The position numbers were made by a program, and so were the translations under genes. The notes below the pieces were generated by a model. That model was not told the origin of the DNA. It made no database searches and saw nothing but the letters and a program-made list of their open reading frames with translations. Below, one piece after another: positions 1 to 7,259 of a stretch of DNA of 64,000 bases. The stretch is from NCBI RefSeq assembly GCF_023715225.1, contig NZ_JAMBNS010000006.1, positions 124,001 to 188,000 on the forward strand, in the 5' to 3' direction. Numbering within the stretch: the first letter of the stretch is position 1; every line of letters begins with the position of its first letter. This DNA is from Robertmurraya korlensis. GTDB lineage: Bacteria > Bacillota > Bacilli > Bacillales > Cytobacillaceae.

Positions 1-374
1 CATTTAATGGGGTTACTTCCTTTTCGGTTACTCCGATTCGGTTAGTCCTCGTTGGAGGTTTAGTATCTTTTTTTATCAGTCTCTTCTTTGCGCTTTATTT
101 TCTAAGTTTAAAGTTGTTTGGCAATACAGAGCTCGGCTGGACTTCTCTTATCACATCGATCTGGCTGATTGGGGGTCTTCAATTAATCGCAATTGGCTTA
201 ATCGGGGAATATATCGGAAAAATATATAAAGAGTCCAAACGCCGCCCAAAATACATCGTTGATATTGATATGTTCAAGCTTCCACTCGGACGAAACCTTG
301 CGCTTGAAGAGGATCAAGAGTTATTCAAGGATGACCATATGGGAATACAAAGCCTATCTGAATATAACAATTAA
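1..374 (+). CDS. Glycosyltransferase family 2, C-terminal part (cut by window edge)
   Basis: The open frame runs in from base 3 at the window edge and ends at 374. The visible part starts with FNGVTSFSVTPIRL, followed by two hydrophobic membrane segments (around VLVGGLVSFFISLFF and LITSIWLIGGLQLIAIGLIG), then GEYIGKIYKESKRRPKY and a charged tail. This is the typical C-terminus of membrane-anchored GT2 enzymes of the GtrB/CsbB/YkoT type, which load undecaprenyl phosphate with a sugar. The catalytic domain is outside the window, so the sugar cannot be inferred. The tail after RRPKY is about 40 residues longer than the membrane core needs. Confidence 0.85.
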   Translation, partial: FNGVTSFSVTPIRLVLVGGLVSFFISLFFALYFLSLKLFGNTELGWTSLITSIWLIGGLQLIAIGLIGEYIGKIYKESKRRPKYIVDIDMFKLPLGRNLALEEDQELFKDDHMGIQSLSEYNN

Positions 375-420
375 ACCTATTTTTTTACATCAATAAAAGC
401 TATAATATGAGCTCGAGACA

Positions 421-449
421 AAACTCAGTGTGCACGCTCTGAGTTTTTT
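421..449 (+). terminator. Intrinsic terminator after the glycosyltransferase gene
   Basis: AAACTCAG (421-428) pairs with CTGAGTTT (439-446) across a 10-nt loop and runs into TTTTTT. It lies 46 bases after the upstream stop codon. A GTG at 430 that would extend the next gene upstream lies inside this loop, which argues against using it as a start. Confidence 0.75.
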
Positions 450-471
450 ACTATTAATAAAAGGGAAGACA

Positions 472-2655
472 ATGATGGCAACTTATTTACAACTTTGGCA
501 AAGGGCACTACAAATAGAGATTGGATATTTGAAGAAATACGGTAGCACAAGGTATCGCCTTACTCATGGCTACGCGATTAACGAGAGGGCACCTTATATC
601 TATTATTTTAATAAGGCATCAACAACGACGAGTATTCCAATCGGATCTAAAGTTACATTATGGTGGGGAGAGCGAAAAATAGCAGGTCGAGTGTTATCAT
701 CAGAAGGAAAAAGTATGATGGTAGAACTCGAAACATATTTAGGAGCTGTCTTAAGTGAAATCATGCTCCAATATGACCCATGGGAACTTTTAGACGAATT
801 AATTAATCGACTTCAAGACATCCGTACGAGCAAGAAGAAAAGGGCAAGGATTCAAAAAATGATGCAGCCAAGCATGGTGGCGCTCCACCCAATTGAAAAA
901 ATAAAAACGAATGTACATGAGCTTGTGCTCAGGTCAAAATACAATCCGATTACCTTTGTTTGGGGCCCACCTGGAACGGGAAAAACATATACTCTTGCTA
1001 GGGTCGTTGCAAATAAATATTTAAAGGGCAAAAAGGTTCTTGTTTTATCTCAAAGTAACCAAGCTGTGGATGTGTTAATGTTAGAGATATTGCGATTTGT
1101 TGACAAACAAAAAAAGCTCAAGGTTGGAGAACTTCTTCGATATGGATCGCAAGTAAGTGAAATATTACAGGACACTCCATTAACTATTGATTACTTATTA
1201 AAAAAAAATCACCCTGAACTTTCAGAGCAAAGAGAAGAAATAAGAACGGAGAGACATCTTCTAAAAAAAGATTTAGTAGGTTCTTTCTCCTCTAGAGACT
1301 CGGAAACACTTTTAGAAGTAGAAAGAAAGTTAGCTCAGGTACTAGATAAAATTCGTGCAAAAGAAATGACGTTTGTAAAAGATGCAGAGGTAATTGGTAC
1401 TACACTCGCTAAAGCTGCCTCAGATCCCACTATTTATGAAAAGGAATATGATCTCGTTATTATAGACGAGGTAAGCATGGCATATATCCCGCAAGTTGCA
1501 TTCGCGGTTTCACTAGGAAAAAAGAGCATTGTATGTGGTGATTTTAAACAGCTTCCGCCCATTGCACATGCCAATCACCCTCTTGTAAATGAATGGTTAA
1601 AAGAGGATGTGTTTCATAAGTCTGGAGTTGTAGATGGGTTGAAAGAGGGGGCGTTGCATCCTCATTTATTTTTGCTATCAGAACAAAGGAGAATGCATCC
1701 TGACATCTCCGCATTCACAAACCAATTTGTTTATTTTGGCATGGTAAAAGATTATGAAAGTATGTACACCGTAAGAGAATCTATAGCAAATAGAGCCCCT
1801 TTTTCAAAGATGGCATCGATCTTATTAGATACGAGCCATATGGGGGAATATTGTATGCGTTCCAGTTCAGGTTCCCGATTTAATTTGTTACAGCTTTTGC
1901 TCTCATTTCAGGTGATTCATGAATTATATGAAGGCGGCTCTAAAAATATAGGGTATACGACGCCTTATCGTGCCCAAGCAGAGCTGATGGATACATTGTT
2001 ACAAGATATATACAAGGAACAGCTTCAGAGTGGGGAGATTCTATCTGCAACGGTACATAAATTTCAAGGAAGTGAAAGGGAGGTAATGGTTTTTGATACG
2101 GTTGATTCGTTTCCTGAGAGTAGACCGAGTATGTTATTGACCGGGAAAGAGAGTGAGAGGTTAATTAATGTGGCAGTAACAAGGACTAAAGGTAAATTTA
2201 TTCATCTTGCAAACCGAAATTACATAAAACAGAAAGTATACCGAGATAAAACGATTCGAAAGTTAGTAGAATTTCAGGAAAGTACGAATCAGCTTATCAC
2301 TCCTGGGCAAATAGGTACCTGGATAAAAAATCAACATGAAGACGTAACTTGGATGCATGCGAAAAAGCTTGAAAGATTGATGAGCGATGTAAAGTCAGCC
2401 AAATCTGAAATTCTCGTTTCTCTCCCAGAAGGAAAAGAATTACTAAATGAGTGGAAGCAGCTTCTACATGGCTCTTCCGTTAAGCTGATTTTTAGACAAG
2501 AAGAAAAACAACCACCGTTTCCTTTTGTCATGGTTGATCACAAAATATTCTGGATTGGAGTCCCTTATGAGGCTGCCAATGGAACAATGCCACCATATAT
2601 ATCTGTCCGAGTCCAATCAGAGAGGCTTTGCACCTATTTTTTATCACTGTTATAG
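472..2655 (+). CDS. Superfamily 1 DNA/RNA helicase (UPF1/DNA2/NAM7-like AAA domain)
   Basis: A 727-residue protein with the full SF1 motif set: Walker A GPPGTGKT near residue 165, DEXX box VIIDE near 328, motif III GDFKQLPP near 357, EQRRMHP near 404, VHKFQGSE near 528 and VAVTRTKGK near 566. This arrangement is that of the UPF1-like helicase family, which unwinds nucleic acid 5'-3' using ATP. About 160 residues precede the ATPase core, and a C-terminal segment of about 100 residues (KSEILVSLPEGK) resembles a degenerate phospholipase-D-like module. The start is ATG 472 (or 475), behind AAGGGAAG at 461-468. An in-frame GTG at 430 sits in the preceding terminator. Substrate and role are unknown. 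Confidence 0.85.
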   Translation: MMATYLQLWQRALQIEIGYLKKYGSTRYRLTHGYAINERAPYIYYFNKASTTTSIPIGSKVTLWWGERKIAGRVLSSEGKSMMVELETYLGAVLSEIMLQYDPWELLDELINRLQDIRTSKKKRARIQKMMQPSMVALHPIEKIKTNVHELVLRSKYNPITFVWGPPGTGKTYTLARVVANKYLKGKKVLVLSQSNQAVDVLMLEILRFVDKQKKLKVGELLRYGSQVSEILQDTPLTIDYLLKKNHPELSEQREEIRTERHLLKKDLVGSFSSRDSETLLEVERKLAQVLDKIRAKEMTFVKDAEVIGTTLAKAASDPTIYEKEYDLVIIDEVSMAYIPQVAFAVSLGKKSIVCGDFKQLPPIAHANHPLVNEWLKEDVFHKSGVVDGLKEGALHPHLFLLSEQRRMHPDISAFTNQFVYFGMVKDYESMYTVRESIANRAPFSKMASILLDTSHMGEYCMRSSSGSRFNLLQLLLSFQVIHELYEGGSKNIGYTTPYRAQAELMDTLLQDIYKEQLQSGEILSATVHKFQGSEREVMVFDTVDSFPESRPSMLLTGKESERLINVAVTRTKGKFIHLANRNYIKQKVYRDKTIRKLVEFQESTNQLITPGQIGTWIKNQHEDVTWMHAKKLERLMSDVKSAKSEILVSLPEGKELLNEWKQLLHGSSVKLIFRQEEKQPPFPFVMVDHKIFWIGVPYEAANGTMPPYISVRVQSERLCTYFLSLL

Positions 2656-2774
2656 AAAAAAAGAAAAGACCCCCGTAGGAGTCTTTTCTGCGTATTGCGG
2701 CGACGAGACTACACGCCACATTCGTGTATTCCATTAAAGGAGCGTCTCTCGACTTATGCAATTCAGCTCATCGC
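2655..2774 (-). ncRNA. Predicted small RNA with its own promoter and terminator
   Basis: On the minus strand a sigma-A-like promoter (TTGTAC at 2809-2804, 17-base spacer, TATAGT at 2786-2781) is followed by about 115 bases with no useful reading frame. These end in a strong intrinsic terminator: AGAAAAGAC (2689-2681), 10-base loop, GTCTTTTCT (2670-2662), then seven T. In between, a GAGAC/GTCTC stem (around 2748-2744 and 2709-2705) encloses a TACACG/CGTGTA hairpin. CTCCT occurs twice, once within the enclosed segment and once at the terminator loop. It is complementary to a Shine-Dalgarno AGGAG, as in many regulatory RNAs. I cannot assign it to a named family. Confidence 0.6.
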
Positions 2775-2780
2775 TTCATA

Positions 2781-2809
2781 ACTATAACACGTCTTTATAT
2801 TTAGTACAA
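2781..2809 (-). promoter_or_regulatory. Sigma-A promoter for the minus-strand small RNA
   Basis: Read on the minus strand: -35 TTGTAC (2809-2804), exactly 17 bases, -10 TATAGT (2786-2781). It predicts a transcript start near 2774. No coding frame follows, only the structured segment ending in the terminator at 2689-2655. Confidence 0.6.
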
Positions 2810-2908
2810 GAAAAATTTATTTATTTGCAATAGGATGCAAAATAGTGCACAATAAAATAAGTATTTTTAAGTTGAGATATTTTAATTAAGGATAAAGGAG
2901 TGCGATTG

Positions 2909-3880
2909 ATGGAGCAATTATTACCTTTAAAAGGACAACATCATGTATCCGCCATAACTGCTAATGCAAAGGGAAATTATGAATTTTATACAAAAACTCT
3001 CGGTTTACGACTTGTGAAGAAAACTGTAAACCAAGATGATACGTCTGTCTATCATTTATTTTATGCAGATGAACGAGGGAATCCAGGCACCGATCTGACG
3101 TTTTTTGAAATACCTCATGCAGGTCAAACAAGATATGGTACAAACAGTATTTCAACCACTTCACTACGTGTTCCATCAGATTCTGCGATTCAGTATTGGA
3201 AGGAAAGATTTGATTCATTAGGTGTCGAATACGAGGAACAAAAGGTATACGAAAGATTATCGCTTGCATTTAAGGATTTTGAAGGACAAAGATTGATGCT
3301 TGTATCTGATGAGAATAATCAAGGCGTGGAAGGGGGAAGACCTTGGGAGAAAAGTCCAGTTCCTGTTGAACATGCGATTATAGGATTGGGTCCTGTGATG
3401 TTGACGGTAGCAAAGCTTGAATCTACGGCAATGATTTTATCTCGGGTTTTAGGATTCAGGGAAGTAGGAACCTATATGCAACAAGAAAAGAAAGTGACAG
3501 TGTTTGAAACCGGGTTAGGAGGATCCGGAGCAGAAGTACATGTCCTTGAAGAGTCAGACCTTCCTGTAGAAAGACCAGGTCGTGGCAGTGTTCATCACGT
3601 TGCTTTTCGAGTGGAAAATGAAGAACAATTGCGAAAGTGGGTACAGTATTTAAAAGAGATACGAATTCCTAGCTCAGGGTTTGTAGAAAGATATTATTTT
3701 AAGTCTTTATATTTTCGTGAGGCTAATGGAATATTATTCGAATTAGCGACGGATGGTCCAGGGTTTGAGGGGGATGAATCGTTTGAGAATCTTGGAGAAA
3801 AACTCGCTCTTCCGCCATATTTTGAAGCGCAAAGAAGCAGCATAGAAGCTAAATTAAAGCCGTTAGATACAAAAGAATAA
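2909..3880 (+). CDS. Ring-cleaving dioxygenase-like VOC family protein (MhqA/MhqO type)
   Basis: A 323-residue protein with two glyoxalase/bleomycin-resistance (VOC) modules. The N-terminal LKGQHHVSAITANAK and YTKTLGLRLVKKTVNQDD are typical of the MhqA/MhqE/MhqO group of B. subtilis, which is linked to hydroquinone and catechol detoxification. The second module (residues about 150-300) contains HHVAFRVEN and YFREANGILFELATDGPGF. His and Glu metal ligands of an Fe(II) extradiol-type centre are present (HHVSA, HHVAF, LFELA). ATG 2909 is preferred over an in-frame GTG at 2900 because AAAGGAG (2894-2900) is spaced 8 bases from it. The gene stands alone. An inverted repeat TTTGCA-N6-TGCAAA (2824-2841) in the promoter region could be an operator. 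Confidence 0.8.
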   Translation: MEQLLPLKGQHHVSAITANAKGNYEFYTKTLGLRLVKKTVNQDDTSVYHLFYADERGNPGTDLTFFEIPHAGQTRYGTNSISTTSLRVPSDSAIQYWKERFDSLGVEYEEQKVYERLSLAFKDFEGQRLMLVSDENNQGVEGGRPWEKSPVPVEHAIIGLGPVMLTVAKLESTAMILSRVLGFREVGTYMQQEKKVTVFETGLGGSGAEVHVLEESDLPVERPGRGSVHHVAFRVENEEQLRKWVQYLKEIRIPSSGFVERYYFKSLYFREANGILFELATDGPGFEGDESFENLGEKLALPPYFEAQRSSIEAKLKPLDTKE

Positions 3881-3892
3881 GAGTGTTAAATG

Positions 3893-3921
3893 GATGTCCA
3901 TGAAAACGGGACATCTTTTTT
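3893..3921 (+). terminator. Intrinsic terminator after the VOC gene
   Basis: GATGTCC (3893-3899) pairs with GGACATC (3909-3915) and is followed by six T. Confidence 0.8.
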
Positions 3922-3923
3922 GA

Positions 3924-3968
3924 TAGACATTGTTGTTTATATTGATATAATTGTGTTAGCAGATGCTA
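3924..3968 (+). promoter_or_regulatory. Promoter with palindromic operator for the RHH gene
   Basis: TAGACA (3924-3929), 16 bases, TATAAT (3946-3951). The predicted start point falls in a small palindrome TAGCA-GA-TGCTA (3957-3968). The downstream gene encodes a ribbon-helix-helix protein, a class that usually binds short palindromes at its own promoter. Autoregulation is inference. Confidence 0.45.
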
Positions 3969-4007
3969 GCAAATTGATAAAAATGAACTAGGAGGATGGT
4001 TGCGGGT

Positions 4008-4202
4008 ATGGGAGAAGAGAAAAGGGTCCAACTAAATGTACGAGTGACAAAAGTAACGTTAGAAAAACTCGATGAAATTGTTGAGTATTATCAGGAGCAT
4101 ACAAAAATAGGCAGAGTCTATAAAGGTGATGTGCTTACTGATATTATTGATAAGTCTTATGAAGTAATGAACAAGCAAAAGAAAAATATTAGAAAAATAT
4201 AA
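4008..4202 (+). CDS. Small ribbon-helix-helix (CopG/Arc-like) protein
   Basis: A 64-residue protein. KRVQLNVRVTKVTLEKLDEI has the alternating beta-strand followed by helix typical of ribbon-helix-helix DNA-binding proteins, and a second helix follows around VLTDIIDKSYEVM. It probably acts as a dimeric repressor. The ATG at 3996 directly abuts the AGGAGG box and is too close. The in-frame ATG at 4008 lies 12 bases downstream and is more likely. There is no toxin-like partner gene next to it: the flanks are a VOC enzyme and the convergent pit gene, so an antitoxin role is not supported. Confidence 0.65.
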   Translation: MGEEKRVQLNVRVTKVTLEKLDEIVEYYQEHTKIGRVYKGDVLTDIIDKSYEVMNKQKKNIRKI

Positions 4203-4233
4203 AAAACTTCGAGTGATAAACTCGAAGTTTTTT
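4201..4233. terminator. Bidirectional terminator between RHH gene and pit
   Basis: ACTTCGAGT (4206-4214), loop GATAA, ACTCGAAGT (4220-4228), flanked by A and T runs, so it can stop transcription from both sides of this convergent pair. Confidence 0.85.
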
Positions 4234-4241
4234 ATTTGAAT

Positions 4242-5240
4242 TTAAAAAATCATATTAAGGACAAAATAGCATAGTGCTGCAATAGTTGCTGAAATTGGTA
4301 AGGTAATAACCCAAGTAATTAACATTCTTTGAGCTGTTCCCCATTTGACACCCTTCAGACGATGAGAAGCGCCCACTCCTAAAATAGAAGACGAAATAAC
4401 ATGCGTTGTACTAACTGGTAGGTGAATATATGTTGCACCAAAAATGATCATTGCTCCAGTTAAGTCAGCCGCTACTCCATTAACAGGTCTGATTTTCATA
4501 ATTTTCCCACCAACTGTTTTGATGATTTTCCAACCACCAACACTTGTTCCTAATCCCATGGCTAAAGCACAGGAAAATTGAACCCAGAAAGGAATATCTG
4601 TAGAAGTTGTAAACCCATTGGCAATCAATGCCATCGTAATGATCCCCATCGCTTTTTGGGCGTCATTTGTTCCATGTGTATAAGCTTGCAAAGCGGCTGT
4701 GAATATTTGGAAAGTACGAAAACTTCTGTTAGTTTTAGCTAAATTATTGTTCTTAAAGATCACTTTAAAAATACTGTAAACGATATACCCTGCGACAAAC
4801 GCAAGGATCGGAGAAAAAATTAAAGCTTGTAAGATTTTTAAGAATCCAGTGTAATTCAATGATGTGAATCCGGCAGCAGCAATCGCTGCACCAGCGATGG
4901 ATCCGATGATAGCGTGAGACGAACTACTTGGAATCCCATAGTACCAAGTTAGTAAGTTCCAGAAAATAGCTGCAATTAAGGCGGCTAAAATAACAAGCGA
5001 TCCGTTTTGAAGAGTGAAAGGATCGACAATATCTTTTGTTATTGTTTTGGCAACACCAGTGAATGTCATTGCTCCCAAGAAGTTCATGACTGCAGCCAGG
5101 ATAATCGCATGCCTTGGTTTTAACGCTTTTGTAGAAACAGCAGTTGCAATTGCATTTGCTGTATCATGAAAGCCATTAATAAAGTCAAATGCAAGGGCAC
5201 CGATCACAATTAAAATCGTTATCACAAATAATGCATCCAT
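4242..5240 (-). CDS. pit: Low-affinity inorganic phosphate transporter, PiT family
   Basis: A 332-residue polytopic membrane protein. The PiT signature is visible near the N-terminus (GALAFDFINGFHDTANAIATA) and repeated in inverted form near the C-terminus (NGVAADLTGAMIIFGA, STTHVISSSILGVGAS), with GIPSSSSHAIIGSIAGAA in the middle. The family imports phosphate, often as a metal-phosphate complex, using the proton gradient. ATG 5240 has AAGGGGAC at proper spacing. It lies 14 bases downstream of the PhoU-like gene, so the two form one operon, as ykaA-pit does in B. subtilis. Confidence 0.93.
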   Translation of the reverse strand: MDALFVITILIVIGALAFDFINGFHDTANAIATAVSTKALKPRHAIILAAVMNFLGAMTFTGVAKTITKDIVDPFTLQNGSLVILAALIAAIFWNLLTWYYGIPSSSSHAIIGSIAGAAIAAAGFTSLNYTGFLKILQALIFSPILAFVAGYIVYSIFKVIFKNNNLAKTNRSFRTFQIFTAALQAYTHGTNDAQKAMGIITMALIANGFTTSTDIPFWVQFSCALAMGLGTSVGGWKIIKTVGGKIMKIRPVNGVAADLTGAMIIFGATYIHLPVSTTHVISSSILGVGASHRLKGVKWGTAQRMLITWVITLPISATIAALCYFVLNMIF

Positions 5241-5254
5241 GTTAGTACGTCCCC

Positions 5255-5872
5255 TTATGCATTTTTCATGATGATGGTTTCAAGTGTATTTGCCACACCT
5301 TGACAGCTATCAGCAATCTCTTCAAGTTCTTCGTAAATTTCTTTGTATTGAATAACACGAATTGGATCTTTCTCTACTGAGAATAAATGCTTGATTGACT
5401 GACGAAGGATTCCATCGCATTTTGACTCATAGTCTTTAATCTTAATCGCGTGTTCACGAATGGATGGAAGCTTTTTTGTTGAAAGCAGTTCAACGGCTTG
5501 CTGAATTTCAATCGCACAGTTTCTGATAGCTTCTACAAACTTCACCATAAATTCGTCAGCTTGAGTAATATTGTACATTTCAAACATAGCAGCACAATGT
5601 TCAATTCCATCGATGACATCATCCATACTCATAGCTAGAAGAAGGATATCTTCACGCTCAATAGGAGTAATAAAAGCGTTATTTAACTCTTTTATTACTT
5701 CGTGTACATATGTATCTCCTTTAGTTTCATAGTCCTTTAATGTCTCGGAGAATATTTTTAGATCGCTCACATTTTTTAACTTGTAATCAGCGAAATAATC
5801 TGCACCTTCTTTAAGGTTTAGTGCAATGCTGCTTAACAAAGTATTAAACTTGTCTTTCTTCTTGAAAACCAT
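5255..5872 (-). CDS. ykaA: DUF47 PhoU-like protein, Pit accessory (YkaA type)
   Basis: A soluble, all-helical protein of about 205 residues with charged heptads (KDYETKGDTYVHEVIKELN, DYESKCDGILRQSIKHLF), the pattern of the DUF47/PhoU-like family. Members are encoded next to PiT transporters and are thought to modulate them. ATG 5872 (MVFKKKDKF) is spaced correctly behind TGGAGG. A second ATG one codon earlier, at 5875, is also possible. First gene of the two-gene phosphate operon. Confidence 0.88.
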   Translation of the reverse strand: MVFKKKDKFNTLLSSIALNLKEGADYFADYKLKNVSDLKIFSETLKDYETKGDTYVHEVIKELNNAFITPIEREDILLLAMSMDDVIDGIEHCAAMFEMYNITQADEFMVKFVEAIRNCAIEIQQAVELLSTKKLPSIREHAIKIKDYESKCDGILRQSIKHLFSVEKDPIRVIQYKEIYEELEEIADSCQGVANTLETIIMKNA

Positions 5873-6071
5873 CATGTAACCTCCAGTTATATATCACTTC
5901 ATCCAAACGAGATTTATTTTATACGAAAACTATTAAATAGGAAAGAATTTTGTCGAAAAAATACAGGTTTTTTCACAAATCGTTCATATTTTCCTTTTAT
6001 ATTAAGGTTTCTTAACTGAAAACTTGATTTTCTTGCCATCAAATGTCTTTCTAATTAGTTTCTGTAAAAAT

Positions 6072-6109
6072 GCAAAAAAAAACACATCTTAGATGCTAAG
6101 AACTGTGTT
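6072..6109 (-). terminator. Intrinsic terminator after racA
   Basis: On the minus strand AACACA and TCTTAG pair with CTAAGA and TGTGTT across a CAT loop, followed by a run of at least eight T. The stem includes the racA stop codon. Confidence 0.8.
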
Positions 6110-6626
6110 GGGTGGAAGAACGGAAAACACTTTGTAGGATATTTAGTTTTTTCTTTTTTCGAGGCTTTATATTTATGGATTGTTCGGAAGGGGTAATAAG
6201 GGATGAAGGATGTTCTTGCTGTTCTTCTAATAACCGAATTTTTTCTTCAAGTTTTTCAAGGGTAGCTTGCATTTCTTCCATTTCTCTCCGATGTTGGAGT
6301 ATCTGATATTCTACGACCTGATCAGCCTTTGACTGTACAATAGACTCTAGACATTTAATCCGATTTAACAGAACCGTATTTTCATCAACGATGGATGTAT
6401 GGACTGCCCCTTTTCGTAAATAGTCTTTACCCGCCGCAATTTCATTGTAAACGAGTAATGCTTCGTTTTGCTGCTCCTTATAAGTCATTAATAGGTCAAC
6501 GTCTTCTTGCCGGTAAGTGAAATGCCCCATTTCATTTTTCTCTAAGTTTAGTTTTAATTGTTTTACCCAACGTTTTACAGTACTCGACGAAACTCCTAAT
6601 TGTTTAGCAACCGAACTCGTATTCAT
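6096..6626 (-). CDS. racA: RacA-like chromosome-anchoring protein
   Basis: A 176-residue protein. The first 60 residues form a MerR-like helix-turn-helix (MNTSSVAKQLGVSSSTVKRW, then GHFTYRQEDVDLL). A long charged coiled coil follows at about 95-145 (REMEEMQATLEKLEEKIRLLEE), and the tail is basic (KPRKKKK). This is the architecture of RacA, which binds centromere-like sites and tethers chromosome origins to the cell pole through DivIVA at sporulation onset. The frame is open to 6731, but ATG 6626 is preceded at 8 bases by AAAGGAG and matches the family N-terminus. A sigma-H-type promoter lies just upstream (6650-6677), fitting early-sporulation expression. Confidence 0.85.
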   Translation of the reverse strand: MNTSSVAKQLGVSSSTVKRWVKQLKLNLEKNEMGHFTYRQEDVDLLMTYKEQQNEALLVYNEIAAGKDYLRKGAVHTSIVDENTVLLNRIKCLESIVQSKADQVVEYQILQHRREMEEMQATLEKLEEKIRLLEEQQEHPSSLITPSEQSINIKPRKKKKLNILQSVFRSSTQHSS

Positions 6627-6649
6627 ATTCTCAACTCCTTTATAGTAAT

Positions 6650-6677
6650 GTTCTTTTTTAAAAACTAAATTTCCTAT
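6650..6677 (-). promoter_or_regulatory. Predicted sigma-H promoter of racA
   Basis: Minus strand: ATAGGAAAT (6677-6669), 14 bases, AGAAC (6654-6650). The sigma-H consensus as I know it is RWAGGAxxT, 14 bases, HGAAT. All fixed -35 positions match and -10 has one mismatch. It lies 24 bases upstream of the racA start codon. Confidence 0.55.
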
Positions 6678-6734
6678 CATGACGACAAAACTTCTTTTAT
6701 TTCGCCAAAAGAAGTGTAATTTTTTAAACAAAAA

Positions 6735-6758
6735 AGCAGAAGGTCAAGGCCTTCTGCT
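6735..6758 (-). terminator. Intrinsic terminator after ypbS
   Basis: AGCAGAAGG (minus strand, 6758-6750) pairs with CCTTCTGCT (6743-6735), followed by six T on the minus strand. Confidence 0.85.
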
Positions 6759-6762
6759 TCTC

Positions 6763-7023
6763 TTATTTTCGTCTATTTGCATATTCTTCGACCATTTCCT
6801 TGGTTACAAGTTTTCGAGGTGGAAGATTTTCAATTTTATTAGACAGTTTGTTCATTTGTATTGTAATTGAATTAATGTTATCGGTAGTGAAGGGAAGGCC
6901 TCTTTCATAAAGAGATAATGCTTCATCTATGTAGAATTCACGTTCACGGTCAAGATTTGCGTATTGAGTTAAAACGGCATTTAGTTTTTTCGCATGATCA
7001 GATAATGCTTTATGTACACTCAC
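6763..7023 (-). CDS. ypbS: YpbS-like small protein (DUF2533)
   Basis: An 86-residue soluble, mostly helical protein (LNAVLTQYANLDREREFYI, MNKLSNKIENLPPRKLVTKE) matching what I remember of B. subtilis YpbS and the DUF2533 family. Its function is unknown. The start is GTG 7023, behind AAAGGGG at suitable spacing. It is followed by its own terminator and then the racA promoter, so it is monocistronic. Family naming is from memory, not from a search. Confidence 0.7.
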   Translation of the reverse strand: MSVHKALSDHAKKLNAVLTQYANLDREREFYIDEALSLYERGLPFTTDNINSITIQMNKLSNKIENLPPRKLVTKEMVEEYANRRK

Positions 7024-7051
7024 AGAAATTCGCCCCTTTTGTTATTAAAAA

Positions 7052-7131
7052 TGGTGTCTGCAAAGCAGACACCAACTCCCTCCGTCCGTACATGGTTAAG
7101 TGTCCCGCAACAAGCGAATGTTCGGAGGGAG
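7052..7131. other. Structured intergenic element: two tandem hairpins
   Basis: A perfect 10-bp hairpin (TGGTGTCTGC 7052-7061, AAA loop, GCAGACACCA 7065-7074) is followed at once by a 9-bp inverted repeat CTCCCTCCG (7076-7084) / CGGAGGGAG (7123-7131) enclosing 38 bases. There is no T run, so neither is a normal terminator. It lies in the divergent space between ypbS and the Suv3-like gene and is more GC-rich than its surroundings. It could be a REP-like dispersed repeat or part of a transcript leader. Confidence 0.5.
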
Positions 7132-7259
7132 CAACATAATCATAGCATCTTTTTTGATAGGACGCAAAGGTCAATAATAGGATAAAAAGCCATATGATTT
7201 AAAACAATATCAAATAATGGTATGGTTAATTGATTAATCGTCTATTTGGAGGGTGAAAA

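Noticed and set aside
430-471. GTG start extending the SF1 helicase by 14 codons
   Set aside because: It lies in the loop of the terminator at 421-449 and has no ribosome binding site; ATG 472/475 follows AAGGGAAG.
4008-4202. RHH protein as the antitoxin of a toxin-antitoxin pair
   Set aside because: The next genes are pit (convergent) and a VOC enzyme; no toxin-like frame is nearby.
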